This document shows, piece after piece, positions 9,242 through 18,020 of a DNA stretch of 64,000 nt (its first letter is position 1; every line of letters starts with the position of its first letter). The notes under the pieces were generated by a model. It saw only the letters and a program-made list of their open reading frames with translations, did no database searches and was not told the DNA's origin. Source of the stretch: Mycobacterium deserti (GTDB lineage Bacteria; Actinomycetota; Actinomycetes; Mycobacteriales; Mycobacteriaceae); assembly GCF_025345615.1 (NCBI RefSeq), contig NZ_JAODWD010000002.1:806001-870000 (forward strand), given 5' to 3'. The position numbers and the translations under genes were made by a program.

Positions 9242-10315
9242 TCACCGCGCCGCCGCAAAGCCCGTATAACTGCGGATCAGCGGTAGCGACGCCGCGGTTG
9301 CAAAGCCCGGCGGTGCGGCACAGACCGCCGGGACCGCGTTGAGCACCTGCATAGCGGTGGCCACATTGGCCGATCGGACGTGCTCCTCCATGCTCGCCGC
9401 GCGGCTGAAGCTCGCGAGCGAGAAGAAATGGGTGCGCATCGACGGATCGCCCTCGATGGTCAACGTCCAACCGTGCTGCGGGGACGGCCAGTGCGCCGGG
9501 TACTCACCGCCGACGGTCCACAGGGTCTCGATCTCGACCAGCGGTTCGGCGCGGCGGCGTCCCGTCCAGTTCCAGCGTTGACCCGCAGTCGTCCCGGCAG
9601 GCAGCAGACGGTCGAAGATCTGGTGATCCTCCCGTGCGGCGACTGCGTCCACCGTCGCGGTCACCTCGTCGATGTCGGCATTGAGCACGTCGGCGAGCAA
9701 CCAAACCTGCTGGGTGAACAGTGAGCTGTTGAACGCGAGGAACTCGTTGGCGGTCGGGCTGATGTCCTCGACCGGCTGACCGAACGCCATGTTGTCGAAC
9801 GTGATCGCCGTGCTGTCGTACACCGACCAGTCGGCGCGCTCTTGGAGCGTGATCTTCTCGATCGTCCGGCTCATCCCCGACAGCACCAGCGGCAGCGCCG
9901 CCGACAGATTGCCCGGGTTCAGACCGCCGCCGTGCACCGTGGAGCGGCCCTGCTCGCACGCCGCGAGGACGCGGTCTCTGTCCTCCGCGTCGATGCGTTG
10001 CGGGTGAAACAGGAACGCGGTCGTCGCTACGTTCTTGCCACTCGCCAGGAGAGCGCAGACATCGGCGATGTCGGTATTGCGTGGCGTGTAGAGGACACAG
10101 TCGGCGTCGAGCGCCAACACCTGCTCGACGTTCACCGTCGCGGTGACGCCCACCGGCGCACGGCCCACCAACGCGCCGGCGTCCACCCCGTCCTTCGTAT
10201 CGGAATAGACGCGCACACCGACGAGGTCGAGGTCGTCGCGGTGGTCGAGAATCGCGGTCAGCATTTCGGAGCCCACCGCCCCGGTCCCCCACTGGATGAC
10301 GCGAAGCCTGTTCAT
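9242..10315 (-). CDS. NAD(P)-binding dihydrodipicolinate-reductase-like protein
   Basis: A 357-aa protein with an N-terminal Rossmann motif RVIQWGTGAVGSEML and the overall layout of the DapB N-terminal-like family found widely in mycobacteria (close in look to 2,4-diaminopentanoate dehydrogenase). GGGLNPGNLSAALPLVLSG lies where the family has a conserved Gly/Asn loop. It is not DapB itself: it is much longer and lacks the DapB C-terminal tetramer motif. The reaction is unknown. ATG 10315 is chosen because TACGCT lies 6 nt upstream; the longer open frame would overlap the divergent permease promoter. Confidence 0.72.
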   Translation of the reverse strand: MNRLRVIQWGTGAVGSEMLTAILDHRDDLDLVGVRVYSDTKDGVDAGALVGRAPVGVTATVNVEQVLALDADCVLYTPRNTDIADVCALLASGKNVATTAFLFHPQRIDAEDRDRVLAACEQGRSTVHGGGLNPGNLSAALPLVLSGMSRTIEKITLQERADWSVYDSTAITFDNMAFGQPVEDISPTANEFLAFNSSLFTQQVWLLADVLNADIDEVTATVDAVAAREDHQIFDRLLPAGTTAGQRWNWTGRRRAEPLVEIETLWTVGGEYPAHWPSPQHGWTLTIEGDPSMRTHFFSLASFSRAASMEEHVRSANVATAMQVLNAVPAVCAAPPGFATAASLPLIRSYTGFAAAR

Positions 10316-10321
10316 GAACGG

Positions 10322-10327
10322 AGCGTA
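10322..10327 (-). promoter_or_regulatory. -10 box (TACGCT) for leaderless reductase-like gene
   Basis: Minus-strand TACGCT ends 6 nt before ATG 10315; no Shine-Dalgarno is seen. Confidence 0.45.
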
Positions 10328-10374
10328 CTGACGCCGACCGAACGACACGGCGCGAAACTCGGCCGCATGGCCCC

Positions 10375-10380
10375 TAGGGT
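10375..10380 (+). promoter_or_regulatory. -10 box (TAGGGT) for leaderless permease
   Basis: TAGGGT ends 6 nt before the ATG at 10387. Confidence 0.5.
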
Positions 10381-10386
10381 CGAGGC

Positions 10387-11799
10387 ATGAACCGTCTCGA
10401 CCGCTTCTTCGAGATATCGGCACGCGGGTCCTCGGTCGCCGCCGAGTTGCGCGGCGGGCTCGTCACGTTCATCGCGATGGCCTACATCATCGTGCTGAAT
10501 CCGATCATCTTGTCGGGCGTCGATGACGTGGAGGGCAACCGGCTGGACTTCGCGCAGGTCTCGGCGACGACCTCGCTGGCCGCGGGCGTCATGACGATCC
10601 TGTTCGGCCTCATCGCGCGCCTGCCGTTCGCATTCGCCGCCGGACTGGGCATCAACTCGTTTCTCGCCTCGACCGTCGTCGGCTCGCTGACGTGGTCCGA
10701 AGCGATGGGCCTGGTGGTGATCAACGGGCTGATCATCGTGCTGCTGTCGACGACAGGGTTGCGGCGGCTGATCTTCGACGCGGTGCCACTGCAGTTGAAG
10801 CTCGCGATCACGGCGGGCATCGGGCTCTTCATCCTGTTCATCGGGCTTGTCGACGCAGGCTTCATCGGCTCGACCGGGCTGCCGTCCCCGCCCGTCGGAC
10901 TGGGCACCGGCGGCAGCGGCTCCATCAGCACCGTGCCGACCGTCGTCTTCGTATTCACGCTCCTGCTCACCGGCGTTCTCGTCGCGCGGCGGGTACGCGC
11001 CGGGATCCTCATCGGTCTGATCGTCGGCACCCTGGTCGCCGTCACCATCGAGGCGATCTGGCACCTCGGCTCGGCGACCGAGAAGCCGGGCGGCTGGAGC
11101 CTGTCGGTGCCCGAACTTCAGGGTTCACCGTTCGCGCTGCCCGACCTGTCCCTCATCGGTGACTTCAGCGCGGGCAGCTTCAGTCGCATCGGCGCGCTCG
11201 CGGCGACCATCCTCTTGTTCACGCTGGTGTTCACGAACTTCTTCGACGCCATGGGCACATTCACCGGCCTGGCGCGGGAGGCGGGGCTCGCCGACGAGCA
11301 GGGCACCTTCCCGCGGCTGCGCTCCGCGCTCGTCGTGGAGGGCGCGGGCGCGGTGGTCGGCGGCGCGTCATCGGCGTCGTCGAATACGGTCTTCATCGAA
11401 TCGGGCGCGGGCATCGAGGAAGGTGCGCGCACCGGCCTGGCGAACATGGTGACCGGGACTTTGTTCCTCGCCGCGATGTTCATCCACCCGCTGGCGTCGA
11501 TCGTGCCGACCGAGGTCGCCGCAGCGGCGCTCGTCATCGTCGGCGCGATGATGGTGTCGCATCTGCGCCACATCGACATCGCCGAGTTCTCCGTGGCGCT
11601 GCCGGTGGTTCTCACCGTGGCGACCATGCCGTTCTCGTACTCGATCGCCAACGGCATCGGGGTGGGCTTCATCGCGTGGGTGGTGGTGCGGTCGGCGGCA
11701 GGCAAGGCGCGCGAAGTCAGCCCGCTGCTGTGGATCGTCTCGGCCGGATTCGTGCTGTATTTCGCGCGCGATTGGATCGAGTCGCTGATCGGCTCGTGA
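10387..11799 (+). CDS. Purine (adenine/guanine/hypoxanthine) permease, AzgA type
   Basis: A 470-aa polytopic membrane protein of the NCS2/AzgA family. Diagnostic segments are the start RFFEISARGSSVAAELRGGLVTFIAMAYIIVLNP, the helix FAFAAGLGINSFLA, the loop FTNFFDAMGTFTGLAREAG, and GAGAVVGGASSASSNTVFIESGAGIEEGARTGLA, a hallmark of AzgA-like proton-coupled purine carriers. About 12 or more hydrophobic segments are visible. It would take up adenine, guanine or hypoxanthine across the inner membrane. Followed 20 bp later by the PLP decarboxylase, which has its own -10 box. Confidence 0.85.
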   Translation: MNRLDRFFEISARGSSVAAELRGGLVTFIAMAYIIVLNPIILSGVDDVEGNRLDFAQVSATTSLAAGVMTILFGLIARLPFAFAAGLGINSFLASTVVGSLTWSEAMGLVVINGLIIVLLSTTGLRRLIFDAVPLQLKLAITAGIGLFILFIGLVDAGFIGSTGLPSPPVGLGTGGSGSISTVPTVVFVFTLLLTGVLVARRVRAGILIGLIVGTLVAVTIEAIWHLGSATEKPGGWSLSVPELQGSPFALPDLSLIGDFSAGSFSRIGALAATILLFTLVFTNFFDAMGTFTGLAREAGLADEQGTFPRLRSALVVEGAGAVVGGASSASSNTVFIESGAGIEEGARTGLANMVTGTLFLAAMFIHPLASIVPTEVAAAALVIVGAMMVSHLRHIDIAEFSVALPVVLTVATMPFSYSIANGIGVGFIAWVVVRSAAGKAREVSPLLWIVSAGFVLYFARDWIESLIGS

Positions 11800-11807
11800 C
11801 GTCCTTC

Positions 11808-11813
11808 TAGGGT
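11808..11813 (+). promoter_or_regulatory. -10 box (TAGGGT) for leaderless decarboxylase
   Basis: TAGGGT ends 6 nt before the ATG at 11820, inside the 20-bp gap after the permease gene. Confidence 0.45.
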
Positions 11814-11819
11814 TCGGAT

Positions 11820-13193
11820 ATGCGCAACCGCTCCGCCGGACTCGACGTCGCCCACCGTCACGCCGAGAAGTTCTTGAGCGGACTCGACGATCGTCGGGTC
11901 GCGGCGCTGGCCGACGCGGCCGAGGTCCGCAACCTGCTCGGCGGGCCGCTGCCCGGGCACGGAGAAGATCCGGCTGCGGTGATCGCGGCTCTCGCCGAAG
12001 GCGCCGAACCCGGTTTGGTGGCCAGCGCGGGACCACGGCATTTCGGTTTCGTGACAGGCGGTGCCCTGCCCGCGGCGCTGGCCGCCGACTGGCTGGTGTC
12101 CGCATGGGATCAGTGCGCCGCATTCCACGCCCTCTCGCCCACGGGCGCGGCCATCGAGGAGATCACCTCCGAATGGATCCTCGACCTACTGGGTCTGCCC
12201 GCCACGGCCAGCGTCGGATTCGTCACCGGCGGACAGGGTGCCAATACGACCTGCCTGGCGGCGGCGCGTAATTCGGTTCTGGCGCAGTCTGATTGGAATG
12301 TCGAGCGCGATGGCCTGTGCGGCGCGCCGCCCATCCGGATCCTATGCGGCGAGCAGGCCCACGCCACCATTCACACCGCCTTGCGGCTGCTCGGCCTCGG
12401 CTCGGGAACCGCTGTGCGTGTCGCGGCCGACGGTCAGGGCCGGATGGACCCCGCCGCACTGGCCGACTCGATGGTCGGCGGCGACGGACCGACGATCGTG
12501 TGTGCGCAGGCGGGCAACGTCGCCACCGGAGCGTTCGATGCATTCGGCCCGATCGCCGACATCTGCGCAGAGCACGACGCATGGCTGCACGTCGACGGCG
12601 CCTTCGGCCTCTGGGCTGCGGCGGCACCGGGCCTGCGCGCACTGACCGACGGTGTCGGGCGGGCCGACTCGTGGGCCGTCGACGCGCACAAGTGGCTCAA
12701 CGTGCCCTACGACGGCGCGATGGCGATCGTCGCCGACCCCGCCGCGCACGTAGCCGCAATGAGCCTCGCAGGCCCGTACCTGGTCGTCGACCCCGGGCAG
12801 CGGGACAACACGAACTACGTTCCCGAGAGTTCGCGGCGGGCCAGGGCGGTGCCGATCTACGCAGCGCTGAGGTCGCTGGGTCGAGCGGGTGTGGCCGAAC
12901 TCGTGGAGCGCAACTGTGCGCAGGCGCGGCGAATGGCGCACCATCTCAGCAGCATTCACGGCGCACAGGTGCTCAACGATGTCGTCTTGAACCAGGTCCT
13001 TCTGCGTCTTCCGGGTGGGGACGAGGTCAATCGCGCTGCGGTGGAGGCCATTCAGCGCGACGGCACCTGTTGGCTGGGTGGCACCACATGGGATGGTCGA
13101 TACGTGCTGCGGATCTCGATCGCGAACTGGGCCACCACCGATGAGGACGTGGACCGCTCGGCGGGCGCAATCGCCGAGGTGGTGTCGAAATGA
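11820..13193 (+). CDS. PLP-dependent amino-acid decarboxylase family protein
   Basis: A 457-aa group II PLP-dependent decarboxylase (glutamate/tyrosine/aromatic amino-acid decarboxylase fold). The PLP-binding lysine is Lys291 in SWAVDAHKWLNVPYD; WLHVDGAFGLWA contains the PLP-ring Asp/His region; SVGFVTGGQGANTTCLAAAR is the cofactor-phosphate loop. The substrate is not identifiable; aromatic amino acids or Glu/Asp are all possible. The stop overlaps the start of the next gene (ATGA), so translation of the LigD-Pol-like protein is probably coupled. That pairing of an amino-acid decarboxylase with a DNA polymerase is unusual. Confidence 0.85.
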   Translation: MRNRSAGLDVAHRHAEKFLSGLDDRRVAALADAAEVRNLLGGPLPGHGEDPAAVIAALAEGAEPGLVASAGPRHFGFVTGGALPAALAADWLVSAWDQCAAFHALSPTGAAIEEITSEWILDLLGLPATASVGFVTGGQGANTTCLAAARNSVLAQSDWNVERDGLCGAPPIRILCGEQAHATIHTALRLLGLGSGTAVRVAADGQGRMDPAALADSMVGGDGPTIVCAQAGNVATGAFDAFGPIADICAEHDAWLHVDGAFGLWAAAAPGLRALTDGVGRADSWAVDAHKWLNVPYDGAMAIVADPAAHVAAMSLAGPYLVVDPGQRDNTNYVPESSRRARAVPIYAALRSLGRAGVAELVERNCAQARRMAHHLSSIHGAQVLNDVVLNQVLLRLPGGDEVNRAAVEAIQRDGTCWLGGTTWDGRYVLRISIANWATTDEDVDRSAGAIAEVVSK

Positions 13194-14149
13194 GCGCTAA
13201 GGAGCAGCGCGAGGGCGTCGAACTGACCAACCTCGACCAGCCGCTGAGTCCCGAAGCCGACGCGACCAAGCGCGATTTGGTCGATTACCTCGACGCCGTC
13301 GCCGACCAGATCCTGCCGGTGTTACGGAACCGGCCGCTGACGGTGCTGCGTGTGCTGCGTGGGCAGGCGCCGTTCATGCAGAAGAATGCGCCGAAGTACA
13401 CGCCCGACTGGGTGAGAACCGTCGCGATCTGGGCCGAGGCGTCCAAGCGCGAGGTGCACTATCCGCTGTGCGACGACCGGCCCACCCTTCTCTGGCTGGC
13501 GAATCAGCGGGCGGTCGAATACCACCCGAGCCTCGGCCTGGCCGACGACATCTATCGGCCCACCCATTTGATTCTCGACCTCGACCCGCCCGAGGGCGGG
13601 GACTTCCGCGCGGTCGTCGCGGTCGCCATGCTGGTGCGGCAGGCGCTCGCAGACAGCGGACTGGCCGGCGCGGTGAAGACCAGCGGCGCCAAAGGTGTCC
13701 ACGTGTTCGTGCCGATCGATGCCGCCGTCCCCGTGGAGGACGTCGCCGCGGCTACCCGGGCACTGGCCGCGCGAGCCGAGGCGCTCGACCCTGCCTTGGC
13801 GACAACGGCTTTCATCGTCGGGGACCGCGGAGGGAAGGTGTTCGTGGATTCCACGCGCGCCGGCGGCGCGACGATCGTGGCGGCCTACAGTCCTCGCCTG
13901 CGTCCCGGCACACCGGTGTCGTTCCCACTGGACTGGTCCGATTTGGACCGGGTCACTCCCGCCGATTTCACCGTGCACACGGCGATCGACGCACTGGCAG
14001 GGCGTGACCCGTGGGCCGCGACTATGCCTGCGCCGCAACGCCTGCCGGCCGATCTTATCGAGCACGGGCGCACGATCCCCGTCGCCAGGGTGGCCGCGAT
14101 GCACGAGGGTAAGCGCCGCGCCCGCGCGCGGCGCAAGAGCGACGGCTGA
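13190..14149 (+). CDS. LigD-like primase-polymerase, PolD1-like
   Basis: A 319-aa stand-alone LigD-Pol homologue. The metal-binding Asp130-Leu-Asp132 lies in HLILDLDPPEGGDF; KTSGAKGVHVFVPI is the nucleotide-binding SGxKGxH motif; LTVLRVLRGQAPFMQKNAPKYTPDWVRT and DDRPTLLWLANQRAVEYH are typical of the polymerase domain. Length is closer to PolD1 (Rv3730c, about 346 aa from memory) than PolD2. The last 20 residues are Arg/Lys-rich (KRRARARRKSDG), a possible nucleic-acid-binding tail. It overlaps the decarboxylase stop by 4 nt. No Ku or ligase gene is nearby. It is the second such polymerase in under 7 kb. Confidence 0.82.
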   Translation: MSAKEQREGVELTNLDQPLSPEADATKRDLVDYLDAVADQILPVLRNRPLTVLRVLRGQAPFMQKNAPKYTPDWVRTVAIWAEASKREVHYPLCDDRPTLLWLANQRAVEYHPSLGLADDIYRPTHLILDLDPPEGGDFRAVVAVAMLVRQALADSGLAGAVKTSGAKGVHVFVPIDAAVPVEDVAAATRALAARAEALDPALATTAFIVGDRGGKVFVDSTRAGGATIVAAYSPRLRPGTPVSFPLDWSDLDRVTPADFTVHTAIDALAGRDPWAATMPAPQRLPADLIEHGRTIPVARVAAMHEGKRRARARRKSDG

Positions 14150-14167
14150 CCCACGTTGTCCGCGCCG

Positions 14168-15505
14168 TTACGTTCGCCGCGCGGCTAAGCGGGCCAGAAC
14201 GTAGAGCACGGCGCCGACGGCCAGCAGAATGCCTGCGAACAGCCAGACCGTGCCGCTCTGCTGACTGAGCAGCAGCACACAGGACGCCACGCCCAACACG
14301 GGAACTGCTGTCCAGACGCGGAAGTGCGCATGCTCGACGGTGTCGCGGCGCAGGACAAGCACCGAGACGTTGGTGGACAGGAACACGAAAAGCAAGAGCA
14401 GGACCACTGTTTCGGCCAGCGTCGACAGATCGCCGACGGCGGTGAGCGCCATTGCCACCGCGGTGGTGGCAATGATGGCGACCCACGGCGTGCGCCGGTT
14501 CGGCAGGACCCGACCCAGAACGGCGGGCAGCAGGCCCTGCTCGGCCATGCCGAAGGTCAGCCTGCTCGACATGATCATGGTGAGCAGCGCGCCGTTGGCG
14601 ACCGCGATGAGTGCGATCGCGCTGAACACCCAGTCCGGGACCCCCACCCCGGACGCTTGGACGACCGAGAGCAGCGGTCCGGACGACTCCGCGAGGTCCT
14701 CCGGCCGCAACGCGATCGAACTGGCCAGCCCGACCAGGACGTAGACCGCCCCCGCGGTCGCCAACGCGCCGAACAGGGCGCGCGGATACACCCGACTCGG
14801 GTTGCGAATCTCCTCGACGACATTCGCCGACGTCTCGAAGCCGACGAAGGAGTAGTACGCGAGGATGGCGCCGCCCAGGATCGCGAGAGCGGGGCTGGTG
14901 TCGGGCGGGAACTGGCCGACCCGAGACAGGTCGCCGTCTCCGCCGCCGACCATGAGGGCGACGACCACGACGACGATGATCAGGCCGGTGAGTTCGATCG
15001 CCGTCATCACGACGTTGCTGTTGAGTGACTCCTTGATGCCGCGGGCGTTCAGGCAGGCGATCAACGCCAGGAACACGATCGCCGCAAGCGCGACCGGCAC
15101 GTCGATGAACGTCGCGAGGTAATCGCCGGAGAACGCCAGCGCCAGGCCCGCGGCACTGGTGACGCCCGCGGCCAGCATGCTGAAGCCGACGAGAAACGAC
15201 ACCAGCGGCTGTCGGAACGCGCGTTCGGCGAACACCGCCGCCCCACCGGCTCGGGGATACTTCGTCACCAGCTCGGCGTACGAACCGGCGGTCAGCAGCG
15301 CCAGCAGCAGTGCTATCAGCAGCGGCGCCCACAGTGCCCCGCCGACCTCCCCGGACAGCTCCCCCATCAGCGCATAGATGCCCGCACCCAGCACGTCGCC
15401 GAGGATGAACAGGTACAGCAGCGGGCCGGTGATGTCGCGCTTGAGCTTCGTTGCAACCTCGCCGTCGGGTTGCGTCTCGACTTGCTTCTCGACCGCCACG
15501 AGCAC
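14168..15505 (-). CDS. APC-family amino-acid permease
   Basis: A 445-aa transporter of the amino acid-polyamine-organocation superfamily with about 12 hydrophobic helices. The N-terminal helix carries the typical GDVLGAGIYALMGELSG unwound-helix motif, and ILAYYSFVGFETSANVVEEIRNPSRVYPRALF is the conserved helix 6-7 region of cationic/neutral amino-acid permeases. The GTG start at 15505 follows a purine-rich AGGAAGCCGGAG. The substrate is unknown. It is divergent from the SDR gene at 15632 across 126 bp that should contain both promoters. Confidence 0.85.
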   Translation of the reverse strand: MLVAVEKQVETQPDGEVATKLKRDITGPLLYLFILGDVLGAGIYALMGELSGEVGGALWAPLLIALLLALLTAGSYAELVTKYPRAGGAAVFAERAFRQPLVSFLVGFSMLAAGVTSAAGLALAFSGDYLATFIDVPVALAAIVFLALIACLNARGIKESLNSNVVMTAIELTGLIIVVVVVALMVGGGDGDLSRVGQFPPDTSPALAILGGAILAYYSFVGFETSANVVEEIRNPSRVYPRALFGALATAGAVYVLVGLASSIALRPEDLAESSGPLLSVVQASGVGVPDWVFSAIALIAVANGALLTMIMSSRLTFGMAEQGLLPAVLGRVLPNRRTPWVAIIATTAVAMALTAVGDLSTLAETVVLLLLFVFLSTNVSVLVLRRDTVEHAHFRVWTAVPVLGVASCVLLLSQQSGTVWLFAGILLAVGAVLYVLARLAARRT

Positions 15506-15631
15506 CTCCGGCTTCCTGTTGCGGTGGCAAAAAGATAGCCGTAGCGCGGGCGCGGGAAACCTCCGACCGGTGATTGACCACAGAAGTACCCGGGTAGCCA
15601 GCAGAACACACTGCCCCTGCGCGAGGTCGAG

Positions 15632-16564
15632 ATGATTGGTGACGCTGTTCGATTGCTGGGCCGTGCCACGGTGCGCGCAAGCAGAGCGATCCCGCTGATC
15701 GGCGATGCGCTGGGAGCGTCGCCGTCAATCGAGCTCGACGGTCGCGTGCTGTTCATCACCGGAGCCGCTCGCGGTCTTGGCGCCGAGATCGCGCGGCAGG
15801 CGCACGCCCGTGGTGCACGGGTCGCGTTGGTGGGGCGGCGGCTAGCGCCGCTTCGGGAGCTGGCCAACGAGCTGGGCACCGGAACCGCCGCGTTCCAGGC
15901 CGACGTGACCGACGTTGACGCACTGCGTCGCGCCGCCGATGAAGCCGTGGCCACGTTCGGCGGTATCGACGTGGTTGTCGCCAACGCCGGTATCGCGCCG
16001 CCGTCGGAAACGGTCGCCACGATCGATCCGGACGACTTCGAGCGCACCGTCGAGGTGGACCTTCTCGGGCAGTGGCGGACCGTGCGGGCCGCGTTGCCGA
16101 GTGTGATCGAGCGGCGTGGACACGTCATGCTCGTCGGCTCGATCTACGCCTTCTTCAACGGCGTGCTCGCCGCCTCCTATGCGGTCAGCAAGGCCGGGGT
16201 CGAGCAACTGGCCAGGACGCTGCGGGTCGAACTGGCACCGCACGGCGTGACGGCCGGCATCGCATACCTGGGATTCATCGACACCGACCTCGCCGACGCG
16301 GTCTTCGCCGACGACCACGCCGCCGCGATACGCCAAGCGGTGCCGGGTGTTTTCACCAAGCCGATGACCGTCGAAGACGCTGCGGCGGCGGTGCTGGCCG
16401 GTGTCCAACGGCGCGCGGCGCGGGTCACCGCCCCGGCATGGGTCGGCCCGCTGCTCGCGATGCGCAGCATCACCACGGCGGTGATGGACGACGTTCTTCT
16501 GCACAACCGCTCAGTCGCGAAGGCGATCGACATGGCGGAAGCGGCTGTGCGGTCACGGTCGTAA
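15632..16564 (+). CDS. Short-chain dehydrogenase/reductase
   Basis: A 310-aa classical SDR. Cofactor loop: FITGAARGLGAEIARQ; NAG motif VVVANAGIAPP; catalytic Ser in LVGSIYAF at Tyr-13 and Tyr-x-x-x-Lys in SYAVSKAGVEQLAR. A 30-residue N-terminal extension precedes the Rossmann fold and may be a membrane-contact segment. The C-terminal 60 residues exceed the minimal SDR. It sits 15 bp ahead of a WS/DGAT wax-ester synthase, so reduction of a fatty aldehyde or ketone in storage-lipid synthesis is a reasonable guess but unproven. GAGGTCGAG precedes the ATG. Confidence 0.85.
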   Translation: MIGDAVRLLGRATVRASRAIPLIGDALGASPSIELDGRVLFITGAARGLGAEIARQAHARGARVALVGRRLAPLRELANELGTGTAAFQADVTDVDALRRAADEAVATFGGIDVVVANAGIAPPSETVATIDPDDFERTVEVDLLGQWRTVRAALPSVIERRGHVMLVGSIYAFFNGVLAASYAVSKAGVEQLARTLRVELAPHGVTAGIAYLGFIDTDLADAVFADDHAAAIRQAVPGVFTKPMTVEDAAAAVLAGVQRRAARVTAPAWVGPLLAMRSITTAVMDDVLLHNRSVAKAIDMAEAAVRSRS

Positions 16565-16579
16565 CGGGGAGGTCGGCGC

Positions 16580-18016
16580 ATGCGTCAACTGAGCAGTCTG
16601 GACACTCAATTCCTGGCTATCGAAGATGGACGCCGCACCGGGCACGTCGGTGCTTTGGCGGTCTACGACCCAAGCACCGCGCCCGATGCCACGATGACCT
16701 GCGCGACGATGATGGCGCTGCTGCGCAAGCGGATGCACCTTCTGCCACCGCTTCGATGGCGACTGTCGGACGTGCCATTCGGACTCGACTACCCGTACTG
16801 GGTCACCGACGACAACTTCGACCTCACCTACCATGTGCGCGAGGCGGCCCTTCCTTCGCCGGGAAGCGACACCCAGCTGGCCGCCTTGGTTTCCCGTCTG
16901 CACAGCCATGCGATGGACCGGGCGCGTCCGCTGTGGGAGATGTATGTGATCAGCGGGTTGAAGAGCGGCCGCGTCGCGGTCTACACCAAGATCCACCACG
17001 CCGTCATCGACGGGGTGTCGGGAGCCGAGATCACCGGCCTCCTCCTCGACGTCAGTCCGCAGGGCCGCGACATCCCGCCACCGGAGTGGCCTCCGAAGGG
17101 AACCTCGTCGAGCGCGGTACAGCGTTGGGGCCGTGCACTTCTCGGTGTTCCGCGCTATCCGGCCCGCGTCCTGCGAGCGGTGCCGCGCGCACTGCCCAAC
17201 CTCGATGAGACGGTCTTCTCGGCGCTGCCGGGAGTGAGCCGGGCGGGGCGGTTGGCGGGACGCCGGACGCGCACGCCGATGGCCGCCCCCAAGACGTCGT
17301 TCAACGGCCGGCTCACCCCGAATCGTCGGTTCGCGTTCGGGCGCCTCGATCTGGAGCGCGTCAAGGCCGTCAAGAACGCGCACGGCGTCACCGTCAACGA
17401 CGTCGTCGTGTCTATCTGCGCGGGCGCCGTGCGCCGGTGGCTAATCGACCATGAGGAGTTGCCCGATCAGCCTCTGGTGGCACAGATTCCGGTGTCGGTG
17501 CGCACGGACGAGCATGCGGGGACCTTTGGTAACCGGGTACAGATGCTCGCGGCGCCGCTTTACACCAACATCGCCGATCCCGCCGCGCGCCTGCGCGCGA
17601 CCGCGACGAGCATGCGGGAGATAAAGGACCGCCACCGTGCGCTGCCCGCCGACCTGCTGATCGACGTCAACCACTTCATCCCGCCCGCCCTGTTCAGTCG
17701 CGCGGCCAGGGCGACGTTCGCGCTCGCGACGTCACGGGTGGGTCGGCCGACGTGGAATGTGGTGGTGTCCAACGTTCCCGGTCCGCAGATACCGCTGTAC
17801 TGCGGCGGGTCGCGACTGGTCGCGCACTATCCGGTTTCGGTGATCACCGACGGCCTGGGACTGAACATCACCGTGATGAGTTACGACGGCCACCTCGACG
17901 TCGGAATCGTCGCCGACCGTGAACAGATGCCCGATGTGATGACGCTCCTCGACGGTCTCGAGATGGCGCTCGCCTACCTCGAGGACACGGCGCGCAGGGT
18001 CAGGCGCCGCGTTTGA
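16580..18016 (+). CDS. Wax ester synthase/diacylglycerol acyltransferase (Tgs family)
   Basis: A 478-aa WS/DGAT bifunctional acyltransferase. The catalytic HHxxxDG motif is complete: His139-His140-Ala-Val-Ile-Asp144-Gly145. Other family blocks are the start LSSLDTQFLAIEDG, PLWEMYVISGL, NDVVVSICAGAVRRWL, and the conserved VVVSNVPGPQIPLYCGG near the C-terminus. It would esterify acyl-CoA to diacylglycerol or fatty alcohols at the cytosolic membrane face, forming triacylglycerol or wax ester. Mycobacteria carry many paralogues; which one this matches cannot be told. Probably cotranscribed with the preceding SDR. Confidence 0.92.
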   Translation: MRQLSSLDTQFLAIEDGRRTGHVGALAVYDPSTAPDATMTCATMMALLRKRMHLLPPLRWRLSDVPFGLDYPYWVTDDNFDLTYHVREAALPSPGSDTQLAALVSRLHSHAMDRARPLWEMYVISGLKSGRVAVYTKIHHAVIDGVSGAEITGLLLDVSPQGRDIPPPEWPPKGTSSSAVQRWGRALLGVPRYPARVLRAVPRALPNLDETVFSALPGVSRAGRLAGRRTRTPMAAPKTSFNGRLTPNRRFAFGRLDLERVKAVKNAHGVTVNDVVVSICAGAVRRWLIDHEELPDQPLVAQIPVSVRTDEHAGTFGNRVQMLAAPLYTNIADPAARLRATATSMREIKDRHRALPADLLIDVNHFIPPALFSRAARATFALATSRVGRPTWNVVVSNVPGPQIPLYCGGSRLVAHYPVSVITDGLGLNITVMSYDGHLDVGIVADREQMPDVMTLLDGLEMALAYLEDTARRVRRRV

Positions 18017-18020
18017 GACG

